49,982 nt of DNA from Terriglobia bacterium (GTDB lineage: Bacteria; Acidobacteriota; Terriglobia; Bryobacterales; Bryobacteraceae): NCBI GenBank assembly GCA_003175985.1, contig PSRJ01000288.1, forward strand, positions 1 to 49,982, read 5' to 3'. A program made the translations under genes and the position numbers. This document shows, one piece after another, positions 23,911 to 32,384 of the stretch. Numbering within the stretch: the first letter of the stretch is position 1; each line of letters begins with the position of its first letter. The notes beneath the pieces are model-generated. The model made no database searches, was not told the origin of the DNA, and saw only the letters and a list, made by a program, of their open reading frames with translations.

Positions 23911-24540
23911 ATGCGACCCGCTTACTTCATCATCGCCCTACTTTTGGTTGTGCCCTCGTTTTGTCAGACACGGCTTTTCTCAATCGGCGTTACGGGAGGA
24001 TTCCCCGCGCAGACGCCGTTGCAGGCGGCCGATAAGATGCCGTTCGCGCTCGGACCCACTGTGGACATTGGAATCTTCTCGCGCTTGTCGCTCGAGACTG
24101 GTGTGATGTTTTACCGGTTGGGCCGGCAGTCTAACCTCGGAGTGTTCACGTATCCGGAGAACTCGATTACGCTGCTTTCCGGCACCACGCACGGTCGTGC
24201 GCTCGAAATTCCCGTCCTGGGGAAATTCTATATGCGAGGCCAGCGGAGTAACTTTCGGCCTTTTGTGACAGGCGGGCTCGCTATCCGCCGCACCTCTCTT
24301 GACGCCGACTACGGGGCCAGCATCTTAAGCGGCGCCTCCACGGGCACCTTTGTAGCGGGGCCGCCCCAGAGCAGAACGACCATCAAGTGGAACGCGGATC
24401 CATCCGCCGGCGCCGGAGTCGATTTCAAGGCGGGCCGCTTTCATCTCGAACCCCAAGTGCACTATTCGTATTGGGGCGCAGGAAAAAACTCACTTATTCG
24501 AAAGAACCAGGTTCAGTTCCTTCTCGGCTTCCGGTTTTGA
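23911..24540 (+). CDS. Outer-membrane beta-barrel protein
   Basis: A 209-residue exported protein. The signal peptide is MRPAYFIIALLLVVPSFCQ. The rest alternates hydrophobic and polar residues in strand-like fashion and ends in Phe (LLGFRF), a typical outer-membrane sorting signature. It looks like the OMP_b-brl_2 type (eight strands). No function can be assigned. There is no good Shine-Dalgarno sequence before the ATG. Confidence 0.7.
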   Translation: MRPAYFIIALLLVVPSFCQTRLFSIGVTGGFPAQTPLQAADKMPFALGPTVDIGIFSRLSLETGVMFYRLGRQSNLGVFTYPENSITLLSGTTHGRALEIPVLGKFYMRGQRSNFRPFVTGGLAIRRTSLDADYGASILSGASTGTFVAGPPQSRTTIKWNADPSAGAGVDFKAGRFHLEPQVHYSYWGAGKNSLIRKNQVQFLLGFRF

Positions 24541-24548
24541 GTCTCTTT

Positions 24549-24591
24549 GCGGCTCCTAACTGCGAACCACACGGCTCCGAGTCAAAGCCGC
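24549..24591. terminator. Imperfect inverted repeat between convergent genes
   Basis: GCGGCT (24549-24554) and AGCCGC (24586-24591) flank a spacer, and ACTGCGAA occurs twice within and after it. It lies between the barrel gene and the convergent hydrolase gene. It could be a weak terminator or a decayed copy of the interspersed repeat found elsewhere in the window. Confidence 0.25.
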
Positions 24592-24618
24592 GACTGCGAA
24601 TCGCAAACCCTTTGTCGG

Positions 24619-25509
24619 TTATTGATGGGAATTAAACCAGCGAATTACATTGCTGATATAGCGTTCGGGGCTGGTGGCCAGGGAGGCAACATGCTCCGCG
24701 CCCGAAACGACCCACAGTTGGGTCCCGTTGGGGTTGGCGGCGTGCAACTCCTCGGAATGGCGTAATGGAATGTTGGTGTCCCGCGCTCCATGGATCAGCA
24801 ACACTGGGACACTCGTGGCACGGATTGCAACGGAGGGAGAAGCTTGCCGCAGGTCCAGGCCGTACCTTAGTTGAGCGTAAATAAAGCCCAGGCGGATCAG
24901 AGGCCAGAAGGTGAGTGGGGGAATTCGTGAGATCTGTCCCAGGCGATCGTATGAGATTTCCTCAAAAGTGGCGAATGGCGAGTCTGCTACCACGGCACGG
25001 AACCGTTTTTCCGTCGAAAGCGATTGCAACAGAACGGCCGCTCCTAGCGACTGCCCGATCCCATATAACCGGGCTGTGCCGCGCTTTTGGAAGAGCCAAT
25101 CCACCCAGTACCGCACATCACCCGCCTCCTTGATTCCATACGTCACGATCGCACCGCCGCTTTCGCCGTGTCCGCGGAGGTCGGGAAGCAGCACGGTAAA
25201 ACCGTCGGTCAGTAAGAACGTAGCGTGAGACAACATTCCGAGCCGGGTATCTCCGACACCGTGAAGAGCAATCACAACCGAGCCGTTGGGCTTGAGAGGC
25301 GCAAAGTACCAGGCATGAAGCGTGACACCGTCACTCGTGGTCACCTGGCCAGGTTCCCAAGAAGACGCCGTATTGCGGGCAACGTAGTCTGCCGCTCTTG
25401 GCGCGGGCGCGAGCTGCCGGGCCGGGTGGAGAGCATTGTCCGTCACGATGAGCATTCCAAGCCCTACACCGATCAGCACGGCGACAAAAAGGCGGCTGAC
25501 ACGTCGCAT
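24619..25509 (-). CDS. Alpha/beta hydrolase with N-terminal membrane anchor
   Basis: A 296-residue serine hydrolase. One hydrophobic segment near the N terminus (LFVAVLIGVGLGML) anchors or exports it. The nucleophile Ser is in GIGQSLGA, the oxyanion region in ALHGVGDTR, the acid in HGARDTNIP and the His in SGAEHVA. This is the FrsA/BAAT-like layout common to esterases. The start at ATG 25509 has AGTAGGG upstream. It follows the MerR gene by 56 bases in the same direction, so it may belong to that regulon. Confidence 0.82.
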   Translation of the reverse strand: MRRVSRLFVAVLIGVGLGMLIVTDNALHPARQLAPAPRAADYVARNTASSWEPGQVTTSDGVTLHAWYFAPLKPNGSVVIALHGVGDTRLGMLSHATFLLTDGFTVLLPDLRGHGESGGAIVTYGIKEAGDVRYWVDWLFQKRGTARLYGIGQSLGAAVLLQSLSTEKRFRAVVADSPFATFEEISYDRLGQISRIPPLTFWPLIRLGFIYAQLRYGLDLRQASPSVAIRATSVPVLLIHGARDTNIPLRHSEELHAANPNGTQLWVVSGAEHVASLATSPERYISNVIRWFNSHQ

Positions 25510-25565
25510 GAAAAACCCTACTGAATTGTTGACGCATGTGCGGCTGCAATAGTTCAGTGAGGCGC

Positions 25566-25961
25566 TTAACCCGGCTGGCCGTTTGCCTTGGCTTCGATCA
25601 TCTTGCGACCACACTCTTCGAGATCGAGGCAGTCGCAGCGCCGGCGTAACAGGTCGCGCATCGTAGTGATTCGCTCGATCATCGCGTCCAACTCGGCCAC
25701 TTTCTTACACGCGATTCGCTGCCAGCGCTCTGACGGCCGGCCGCTGTCGTTAAAGAGCTCCCGCGCTTCTTCGAGCGTGAGCCCGCACTGCTTGGCCCGC
25801 TCCAGGACCGCCAGACGCGCAATTACGGAGGAGTTATAACGGCGCTGCCCGCCGGAGCGGAGCGGTTGCGGCAGTAGCCCCTTCTTTTCGTAGAAGCGGA
25901 TCGCAGAAGGCCGTAGTGCAGCTTGTTTGGCGACCTCGCCGATGGAAAGGAGCTTCGACAC
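25566..25961 (-). CDS. MerR-family regulator, metal or redox responsive
   Basis: A 131-residue MerR-type activator. The winged-helix part reads LLSIGEVAKQAALRPSAIRF, YEKKGLLPQPLRSGGQRRY, as usual. A long dimer helix follows. The C-terminal loop has CDCLDLEEC (Cys-x-Cys-x5-Cys), which fits a metal or iron-sulfur site; SoxR has a similar spacing with one more Cys. An earlier Cys lies in RIACKKVAEL, near the place of the first metal ligand of MerR. The GTG at 25961 has AGAAGG six bases upstream. A 19-base-spaced promoter typical of MerR targets precedes the gene before it. Confidence 0.83.
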   Translation of the reverse strand: MSKLLSIGEVAKQAALRPSAIRFYEKKGLLPQPLRSGGQRRYNSSVIARLAVLERAKQCGLTLEEARELFNDSGRPSERWQRIACKKVAELDAMIERITTMRDLLRRRCDCLDLEECGRKMIEAKANGQPG

Positions 25962-25998
25962 AGGAACCCTTCTCAAGTTTACGACGGGATAGAGGCTG

Positions 25999-26394
25999 TT
26001 ACCTGTTCATCCATTTGGCGAGATCCGCCTGGATAAACTGCTTGACGCCGGGCCGGCCGGATAAACGCATCCAGAGGGCGCCGTCCTCGCGCTCCTGCCG
26101 CAATTCGATGTCAAAGAAAGGACAACAGAGATGCTCGCCGGCAGCCCACTCGGCGGCCAGTCGGAAGGTCACCGGGTCCGCCGGAAATTGGAATTCGAAG
26201 CCATCCCGTAGTTCGTGGATGTTCTTTATCATCGCTCGCAGGGCGGGACCGAGTTCGTCGAAATGACGCTTCCGGGCGGTGTCGGTGAGCGCGGCGCGGT
26301 TGCAGGCGAACGGGGACTCATGTGACATAGCCTGGCAAGGCACGAGGGCGGCCAGCGCCAGGACGGCAGAAATGAGGATCGAGGTTATCGTCAT
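25999..26394 (-). CDS. Exported small protein with Cys-Cys motif, MerR-linked
   Basis: A 131-residue protein with an N-terminal hydrophobic signal (MTITSILISAVLALAALVP). The family is not firmly recognised. The most striking motif is GEHLCCPFFDIEL, a Cys pair followed by Pro and aromatics, similar to small proteins found beside MerR-type regulators. The paired Cys could bind a soft metal or react with oxidants. It is the first gene of a unit with the MerR gene (37-base gap). ATG 26394 sits six bases after a -10 box, so GTG 26400 is unlikely as the start. Confidence 0.6.
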   Translation of the reverse strand: MTITSILISAVLALAALVPCQAMSHESPFACNRAALTDTARKRHFDELGPALRAMIKNIHELRDGFEFQFPADPVTFRLAAEWAAGEHLCCPFFDIELRQEREDGALWMRLSGRPGVKQFIQADLAKWMNR

Positions 26395-26400
26395 GACCAC

Positions 26401-26431
26401 ACTTTACAAGTTGAAGTCGAGTTTAAGTCAA
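26401..26431 (-). promoter_or_regulatory. MerR-type promoter with 19-base spacer
   Basis: On the minus strand: TTGACT (26431-26426), a 19-base spacer, TAAAGT (26406-26401), then six bases and the ATG at 26394. A 19-base spacer is the hallmark of promoters activated by MerR-family regulators. The spacer and flank hold a direct repeat, GTTGAAGTC and GTTTAAGTC (26410-26418, 26421-26429), 11 bases apart. A clean dyad is not seen. Confidence 0.6.
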
Positions 26432-26590
26432 GAGGAAAAGTTGTAAAACCGGGCTCAGTTTGAGCCGGATTCGATGCGTAAATCATTTGGATTCAGAAAA
26501 CGCCCGGAATCTCTGCTCAAATCTGAGCAGAGAAAGTGAGGCGGCTCGATATCTATCGCGCCCGCGCCAAGCGCCGAGTCCCGCTCCCGC

Positions 26591-26596
26591 TAAGAT
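26591..26596 (+). promoter_or_regulatory. -10 box of a probable leaderless promoter
   Basis: TAAGAT, six bases (agaagt), then ATG 26603 of the ArsA gene. No -35 box is clear. Confidence 0.4.
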
Positions 26597-26602
26597 AGAA
26601 GT

Positions 26603-27790
26603 ATGCGGATCCTCCTGTTCAGCGGCAAAGGAGGCGTGGGAAAGACCAGTCTGGCAGCGGCTACCGGCCTCCATCTTTCCCGGATCGGTTATCGGACACT
26701 GGTGATGAGCGTCGATCCGGCACATAGCCTGGCCGACGCTTTCGATCTGGGCGACGATCTGTTCCATACCAAGACCGGCGATCCGTTTCCCATCAACGAA
26801 CGCCTTGCTATCCACGAAGTGAATATCCAAAAGGAAATCAAGCGCCATTGGCGCGAGATCTCCGCGTATGTGATCTCGGTACTGCGCACCACCGGCATCA
26901 GCGATGTGGAAGCCGAAGAACTCGCCATTCTGCCGGGTATGGAAGAGCTGAGCGCCATGATGTGGGTGAACCAGTTCCGCCGGGAGCATGTCTACGATGT
27001 GATCGTTCTCGATTGCGCGCCGACAGCGGAATCCATGCGGTTCGTGAGCATGCCGACCACGCTCGAGTGGTACATGCGGCACATCTTCCCGGTGCAGCGC
27101 GGGCTGCTCAAAGCAGTGCGGCCAATCGCGAATCGCGTATCGCCGATCGAGCTGCCCACCGACAGTTATTTCGCCAATGTGCAGGACCTGTTCGCCAAGC
27201 TCGAAGGAATCGATGAGCTGCTGGAAGATCCGAAACTCACCAGCGTGCGGCTGGTAACGAATCCCGAGCGCATGGTGCTGCGCGAAACGCAGCGCGCGTT
27301 CGTTTATTTTTCACTGCACGGCCTCACCGTGGATGGCATCATCGTGAATCGCGTGCTGCCCGCCGAAGTGAATGACCTGTACTTTCAGGAGTGGCGCGCG
27401 TCCCAAGCCCGCATACTGGAAGAGATCGACAGCTATTTTTCGCCGGTGCCGGTGAAGCGTGTGGCGCTGTTCACGCACGAGGTGCTGGGCCGCGAGCGAT
27501 TGGACGACCTGGCGCGAGCCCTGTACCAGGAAACCGAAGACCCGGCGGCCGTGACGCGCACCGAAGCGCCGTTTGCCTTCGTGAAGCGGAACGGTCATTA
27601 TGAGGTGCAGGTGAAGCTGCCATTTGCCGCCAAGGGCGAAGTGGGGCTGTTCAAGAAAGGCGATGAACTGGTGGTCGAGATAGGCACGCTGCGGCGCCAC
27701 ATCGGCTTGCCCACTTCCATGGCGGGACTTTCGCCGAGCCGCGCCAAGTTGGAGAATAAAATGTTAACGGTAGAGATGAGGGAGGTCTAA
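26603..27790 (+). CDS. ArsA/GET3-family ATPase with C-terminal HSP20-like domain
   Basis: A 395-residue ATPase. The deviant Walker A KGGVGKTSLAAATG is at residues 8-21, followed by MSVDPAHSLADAF (switch I), LDCAPTAESMR (switch II) and LVTNPERM. The last 75 residues (FVKRNGHYEVQVKLPFA onward) form an alpha-crystallin-like beta domain, as in the ArsA_HSP20 class. The Cys residues of arsenite-pump ArsA are not evident and no arsB is near, so a role in protein targeting or chaperoning is more likely than arsenic efflux. It heads a four-gene unit: GGAGG at its 3' end serves the next gene. Confidence 0.86.
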   Translation: MRILLFSGKGGVGKTSLAAATGLHLSRIGYRTLVMSVDPAHSLADAFDLGDDLFHTKTGDPFPINERLAIHEVNIQKEIKRHWREISAYVISVLRTTGISDVEAEELAILPGMEELSAMMWVNQFRREHVYDVIVLDCAPTAESMRFVSMPTTLEWYMRHIFPVQRGLLKAVRPIANRVSPIELPTDSYFANVQDLFAKLEGIDELLEDPKLTSVRLVTNPERMVLRETQRAFVYFSLHGLTVDGIIVNRVLPAEVNDLYFQEWRASQARILEEIDSYFSPVPVKRVALFTHEVLGRERLDDLARALYQETEDPAAVTRTEAPFAFVKRNGHYEVQVKLPFAAKGEVGLFKKGDELVVEIGTLRRHIGLPTSMAGLSPSRAKLENKMLTVEMREV

Positions 27791-27791
27791 A

Positions 27792-28022
27792 ATGGCGGAA
27801 AAGACGGAAACCACTTCGACCACTTCGACGGGCCGCGCTCCCGGCTGTATTGTCTGCGAGACGGTGATTCCATTTTTCGAGCGATGCTGGTCGGATGCCA
27901 CGCGCGACCACTTCCGGAATTCGCGACTGGAGTTTCTCAAAGGCATTCGCACCCTGCTAGACACGCGCATCGCGCATCTGACACGCGAGCCGTCCAAGGG
28001 AACGCACGTCACCGTAGAGTAG
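27792..28022 (+). CDS. Small CxxC protein in the ArsA unit
   Basis: A 76-residue protein of unknown family. After a Thr/Ser-rich head comes GCIVCETVIPFFERCW, with a CxxC pair and a third Cys, then an amphipathic helix (RLEFLKGIRTLLDTRIAHL). It could bind a metal ion. The ATG is two bases after the ArsA stop, and its ribosome site (GGAGG, 27781-27785) lies inside arsA, so translation of the two is linked. Confidence 0.65.
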   Translation: MAEKTETTSTTSTGRAPGCIVCETVIPFFERCWSDATRDHFRNSRLEFLKGIRTLLDTRIAHLTREPSKGTHVTVE

Positions 28023-28030
28023 GAGCACTG

Positions 28031-28477
28031 TTGGCTGAGCTGACGATCCGTCCTACGGTAAAGTTCCTCAAGGCGGGAACGATTCTGACGGCCATTGTAG
28101 TCGTCGGGCTGGAGGCCGCTTACTTCGCGTTGTGGCAGGGGATTGAGGCCTTAAAACTGCTGCCGCTGGTGCTTCCTTTTCTGTTCCTGTGGCCGGCTGT
28201 GCGGTGGCTGCGGCTGCGCACCACGAACATCGTGGTTACGGGTGACCGGCTGCGGTACGAAACGGGCCTGGCCGCCAAAAGCACGCGCAACATTCAGCTT
28301 TCCAAGCTCCAGGACGTGCGCGTGGATCAGGGAATCTGGCAGCGCATGTTGAACATCGGCAACCTCTCGCTAGAGACTTCCGGCGAGACGAGCCGCCTCA
28401 CCATCCGCAACATCGACAATCCCCAGGCCATGGCCGACGAGCTGATGAACCGTTCTCAAAGCGGGACCACCGTCTGA
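28031..28477 (+). CDS. Membrane protein with bacterial PH domain (DUF304-like)
   Basis: A 148-residue protein with two membrane helices (about residues 13-55) followed by a bacterial PH-like domain: TNIVVTGDRLRYETGL, NIQLSKLQDVRVDQGIWQRM and GNLSLETSGETSRLTIRNI. These match the bPH2/DUF304 pattern. The start is TTG 28031, with AGGAG five bases before it. The stop overlaps the next ATG by one base (TGATG). Confidence 0.78.
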   Translation: MAELTIRPTVKFLKAGTILTAIVVVGLEAAYFALWQGIEALKLLPLVLPFLFLWPAVRWLRLRTTNIVVTGDRLRYETGLAAKSTRNIQLSKLQDVRVDQGIWQRMLNIGNLSLETSGETSRLTIRNIDNPQAMADELMNRSQSGTTV

Positions 28478-29232
28478 TGCCGGGCAAGCTGCGCGGACGG
28501 GTGGCCGTGATTACGGGCGCCAGCAAAGGTCTGGGAAAGGCTATGGCCCAGGCGCTGGCGAGCGAAGGATCGGCTGTGGCGCTGGTGGCGCGAGACGCGG
28601 ACGCGTTGAACCGCGTGGCCGCGGAAATCGAAGCCGCCGGCGGCGAAGCGGATGTTTTTCCTGCCGACGTCACCCGCGAAGAAAAGGTGCAGCGCTCCGA
28701 AACGGAAATTATCGGCCGCTTCGGCAAAGTGAATATCCTGATCAACAACGCCGGAGTGAATTTGCGCAAACCCATTACCGAGCTCTCGCTCGACGATTGG
28801 CGCCGCGTGATGGATACCAACGTGACCTCGGCTTTTCTGATGTGCCGTGCGTTTATTCCGCATATGAAAGGCCAGGGCTACGGGCGGATTCTCAATATGA
28901 CGTCGATCATGAGCCGGGTGTCTTTGCCGGAACGCACGCTCTACTCGGCGAGCAAGGCGGCGTTGTTGGGTATGACGCGCGCGCTGGCGCTGGAACTGGC
29001 CCCGGAGGGGATTACGGCAAACGGCATCAGCCCCGGCCCCTTCGCCACCGATCTGACGCGGCCGCTGATGGAGAACCCGCAGCTCAACGCACAATTCATG
29101 GCCAACGTGCCCCTGGCGCGGTGGGGCAAGCCCGAGGAGATCGGCCACCTCGCGGTCTATCTGTGTTCGGAAGAGGCGGGATTCATCACGGGCACCGATA
29201 TATTGATCGATGGCGGGTGGACGGCGCGGTAG
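28477..29232 (+). CDS. Short-chain dehydrogenase, FabG-like
   Basis: A 251-residue SDR with intact motifs: TGASKGLGKA for the cofactor, NNAGVN, Ser in NMTSIMS, YSASK for catalysis and the PGPFATDL loop. The ending GTDILIDGGWTAR is typical of the FabG-like group. ARDAD after the second strand suggests NADP. It is the fourth gene of the ArsA unit by a one-base overlap. The substrate is not predicted. Confidence 0.86.
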   Translation: MPGKLRGRVAVITGASKGLGKAMAQALASEGSAVALVARDADALNRVAAEIEAAGGEADVFPADVTREEKVQRSETEIIGRFGKVNILINNAGVNLRKPITELSLDDWRRVMDTNVTSAFLMCRAFIPHMKGQGYGRILNMTSIMSRVSLPERTLYSASKAALLGMTRALALELAPEGITANGISPGPFATDLTRPLMENPQLNAQFMANVPLARWGKPEEIGHLAVYLCSEEAGFITGTDILIDGGWTAR

Positions 29233-29258
29233 CGTTGGCTCTTTCGCGCCCTAGGCGG

Positions 29259-30035
29259 TCATTTATTCCACCAGCGCTGCAGATCCGCGACGGAATCCCA
29301 CACGAAGTCAGGGCGGATTCGGCCTTCCAGGTCGGCGGCCTTGAACTTCCCCGTCTTCACTAGCGCACCCTTGAGTCCTGCCGCCTGCGCGCCGCCGATA
29401 TCGCCTTCGATATCATCGCCGATCATTACGATCTCGCCGGGTGCAAGCCCTAACCGCTCGGCGGCGGCCAGAAAGAAGCGCTCCGCCGGCTTGCCGAACA
29501 CGATTGCCCGCCGTCCCGCCGCATGCTCCAGCGCCGTGACGAACGGCGCTACGTCCAGCGAGATGCCGTCCGACGCGAGCCAGTAGCGCGTCATGCCCAG
29601 AGCGATCAGCTTCGCCTCCGGGTTGTGATAGAGCAGCCGGAAGGCGCGATTCAGCGTCCGGTAATCCCATAGACTGCCCAGATCGCCGATGACCACATAA
29701 GCTGCGCCTTGCTCGGCGGCATCGTCAAGGCAGGGAAGACCCGCAAACTCGCGCCTCGCGGCCGGACGCAGAAATAGCGCGAGCGGCCCTTCGCAGGAGT
29801 GCCGCAGCCATCCCGCAACTGCCGCGGCCGGCGTGAGGATTTCCTCTTCCGAAGTCTCAATCCCGAAGCCGTGCAACTTCTCGACGAGGGCGGCTCGATC
29901 GCGCGAGGTTGTATTCGTGACGAACAGATGCGGAATCGCCTGCTCCTGTACCCAACAAACGGTTTCGGCCGCACCCGCTATCGGGCGGTCCGAGTTGTAT
30001 AGGACGCCATCCATGTCGAATAGAATTCCGCGCAT
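29259..30035 (-). CDS. HAD-superfamily IIA phosphatase (NagD/LHPP-like)
   Basis: A 258-residue HAD hydrolase with the type IIA cap. Motif I is FDMDGVLYNSD, motif II FVTNTTSRD, the conserved Lys is in FGKPAERFF, and motif III is IGDDIEGDIGGAQAAG. It resembles the NagD/LHPP group, which dephosphorylates small phosphoesters. The substrate is unknown. The ATG lies nine bases after CATAAT (30045-30050, minus strand), giving a very short leader that also contains GAGGAAG. Confidence 0.84.
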   Translation of the reverse strand: MRGILFDMDGVLYNSDRPIAGAAETVCWVQEQAIPHLFVTNTTSRDRAALVEKLHGFGIETSEEEILTPAAAVAGWLRHSCEGPLALFLRPAARREFAGLPCLDDAAEQGAAYVVIGDLGSLWDYRTLNRAFRLLYHNPEAKLIALGMTRYWLASDGISLDVAPFVTALEHAAGRRAIVFGKPAERFFLAAAERLGLAPGEIVMIGDDIEGDIGGAQAAGLKGALVKTGKFKAADLEGRIRPDFVWDSVADLQRWWNK

Positions 30036-30082
30036 CTCTTCCTCATTATGCGGAAGATGGACGCCGGGGTTGTTCTAGCGGC

Positions 30083-30114
30083 AACCGCTCCCTGACGGTC
30101 GCGGCTCTGAAACG
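30083..30114 (+). repeat. Interspersed repeat, copy 1
   Basis: Contains the 22-base core at 30085-30106 (CCGCTCCCT, one variable base, ACGGTCGCGGCT), followed by CTGAAACG. It lies between the cinA 3' end and the HAD gene. Copies 2 and 3 share the core with one differing base. Confidence 0.65.
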
Positions 30115-31356
30115 TTATCCCCGCGTTGACAGTCGGCGACGCAGGAAGTCCAGCGCGAACTGGGCAGCGAAGCTGCGGATGCGCGCCCGGTCTCCCAGGA
30201 ATTGGCGCTTTAGGATCTCCGTCCCGGAGGGCGTCGCCAGGCCGATGTAGGCCGTGCCGACCGGTTTGGCTTCGGTGCCGCCGTCCGGCCCGGCCACGCC
30301 GGTGATCGAGAGGGCGTAGGTGGAGCGGGTGCGGCGGCGCGCGCCATTCGCCATCGCCTCAGCCGTCTCCTTACTCACCGCGCCGTGCTCCGCAAGCACC
30401 TCGGGCGGCACGCCCAGCATCTCGATCTTCATTTCATCGCTGTAGGTGATGAAGCCTCCGACGAAATAATCCGAGCTGCCGGGCGTGGATGTCAATCGCT
30501 CTCCCAGCATTCCGCCCGTGCAGCTCTCCGCCACTGAAACCGTCGCGCTACTGGCGCGCAACAGGTCTCCCACCACGGCTTCGATGGTTTCGCCCGTGCG
30601 CGAGTAGATGCGCTCGCCCAACAGGAGTTCGATCGGCCCGGCCACTTCGGCCAACAGCGCCTGCGCCTCGGATTCGGTGCCGCAGCGCGCCCGGAGATGG
30701 ATCTGGATATCGCCCGCCGCCGCCAGAATGGTGGTCGCAGGGTTCTGATATTTCTTGTACACAGGCGCGATGAGCTGATCGAGATCCGATTCGCCCATTC
30801 CCGCGACCCGCAATTCGACAGTGCGAATCACTTCGCTCGGAACAATGCGCGACAGGCGCGGCAGGCATTGCCGCTCGAACATGGCTTTCAATTCGTGCGG
30901 CGGCCCAGGCAGCAGCACTACGACGGCGCCGGATTCTTCGATCCACTGGCCGGGAGCGGTGCCGCGTTCGTTGGGCAATATGGCGGCGCCATCGATGATG
31001 AAGGCCTGCCGCTTGTTGACTTCCGCCATCTTGCGGTTGAGCCGGGCGAATCGTTGTTCCAGGGCTTCGGCGATCTCGGGATGATAGATCAGCTTACGCT
31101 CGAGCGCTTCCGCCACCGCGTCTCGCGTCAAGTCGTCCTCAGTGGGTCCCAAGCCTCCCGAGAGGATCACAATCTCTGAACGCGAGAGGGCCAGGCGAAC
31201 GGCGCTTGCCAGTAGCACCAGATGATCGCCGATTACATACTTGGTGACGACTTCGACGCCCAGGTTATTCAATTCCGCGGTCAGATAAAGGGAGTTCGTA
31301 TCGACGCGCTGCGGCGTCAGCATTTCCGAGCCAACTGCAACGATCTCGGCGTTCAT
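30115..31356 (-). CDS. cinA: Competence/damage-inducible protein CinA (NMN amidohydrolase-like)
   Basis: A 413-residue two-domain protein. The N-terminal MoCF-binding-like domain opens with AEIVAVGSEML and includes SGGLGPTEDDLTRDAV. The C-terminal CinA domain, from about residue 255, contains VAESCTGGMLGERLT with the catalytic Ser, DEMKIEMLGV with the Lys, and GVAGPDGGTEAKPVG. The family hydrolyses NMN and ADP-ribose compounds in pyridine-nucleotide salvage. It is the last gene of a minus-strand unit; its ATG overlaps the stop of the NHL gene by four bases. Confidence 0.92.
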   Translation of the reverse strand: MNAEIVAVGSEMLTPQRVDTNSLYLTAELNNLGVEVVTKYVIGDHLVLLASAVRLALSRSEIVILSGGLGPTEDDLTRDAVAEALERKLIYHPEIAEALEQRFARLNRKMAEVNKRQAFIIDGAAILPNERGTAPGQWIEESGAVVVLLPGPPHELKAMFERQCLPRLSRIVPSEVIRTVELRVAGMGESDLDQLIAPVYKKYQNPATTILAAAGDIQIHLRARCGTESEAQALLAEVAGPIELLLGERIYSRTGETIEAVVGDLLRASSATVSVAESCTGGMLGERLTSTPGSSDYFVGGFITYSDEMKIEMLGVPPEVLAEHGAVSKETAEAMANGARRRTRSTYALSITGVAGPDGGTEAKPVGTAYIGLATPSGTEILKRQFLGDRARIRSFAAQFALDFLRRRLSTRG

Positions 31357-32384
31357 CCGATGAGGGGGCGTCCCTTAATGCCTACATCGACGCGGTGAAC
31401 CGCATTGGTCGTGGCGATTACCATGGCCCGGGAGGGCGTAAATGCGAGGCCCACGATGCCGGGTCCGGAAACAAACAGGTCGGCGCGCCTATCGGGGTAA
31501 ATTCGCACGATGCCTTTCCGGCCAGCCAGTGAGGCGGCCACGTAAAGCCGGCCCTGTTCGTCGAAGGCCAAACCCTGCGGCCGGCCCAGGCCGCGGTAGA
31601 AGACCTCCACTTCACCCTCCTGCGAAATCCGGTGTACGCAATCGAAGCTCGAGGTAGTCGGGCCAGTGACGTAGAGATAGCCATCCGGGCCGAAAGCCAA
31701 GTGATACGCGGCCAGCGAGGCTTCGAGTGTGGCAAACACAAAAATCTGACGATTGGGGCTGATCTTGAAAATGGTGCCGCTCCGATCCCCTACATACAGA
31801 TTCTGCGCGTTGTCAAAGGCCAGGCCCGTAGCCACACCCATCCCCTCGACGTACGTAGAAAGATTGCCGTTGGGTGAAACCTGATAGATGAAGCCCTCGT
31901 AGCGGCTGGAAACGTAAAGCATGCCTTCCGTGTCGAAGGCCAGGCTGGTGGCGTTCATCAGGTCGTTGATGAACGGCTTCATGTTGAAGTTCAGATCGAT
32001 CTTGTAAACCGCCACCGGAACTTTTTGGCCGCGCGAGCCGCTGAAGGTCGTGTAGATGTTGCCGAACGAGTCGACGGCGGGATTCGCCACCGGGTGCAAA
32101 CTATCGGCCACCAGGACGCCGACGTCGCAGGCCCACGATTCGCTGGACTGCTCCCCGTTTTCGATCACCAGTTCCCCCGCCGTAGCGCCGTCGGGCACCC
32201 GTGCGATGATGAACGAATCGGAGCCGATGATGATAGGGGCGGCCACGTCTCCGATGGTGACGCGGGGACGGTCCGCGCGGACAAATCCCTTGCCTCGAAT
32301 CTGCAATTCACCGCCGGCAATCGCGGCGGCGGGCGTTACCTGAGAGATTTGGGGCCGGGAGTCAGCCGATTTCCGGAGAGCCAT
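31353..32384 (-). CDS. IPT/TIG plus NHL-type beta-propeller protein
   Basis: A 343-residue protein without a recognisable signal peptide. Residues about 12-90 form an IPT/TIG immunoglobulin-like domain (ISQVTPAAAIAGGELQIRGKGF). The rest is a six-bladed NHL/SMP-30-like propeller with repeated LAFD, LYV and I-G segments (for example GLAFDEQGRLYVAAS). Such domains normally sit in exported proteins, so the lack of a signal is odd. It begins directly after the pgpA stop and ends inside cinA, so it is part of the operon. The function is unknown. Confidence 0.78.
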   Translation of the reverse strand: MALRKSADSRPQISQVTPAAAIAGGELQIRGKGFVRADRPRVTIGDVAAPIIIGSDSFIIARVPDGATAGELVIENGEQSSESWACDVGVLVADSLHPVANPAVDSFGNIYTTFSGSRGQKVPVAVYKIDLNFNMKPFINDLMNATSLAFDTEGMLYVSSRYEGFIYQVSPNGNLSTYVEGMGVATGLAFDNAQNLYVGDRSGTIFKISPNRQIFVFATLEASLAAYHLAFGPDGYLYVTGPTTSSFDCVHRISQEGEVEVFYRGLGRPQGLAFDEQGRLYVAASLAGRKGIVRIYPDRRADLFVSGPGIVGLAFTPSRAMVIATTNAVHRVDVGIKGRPLIG

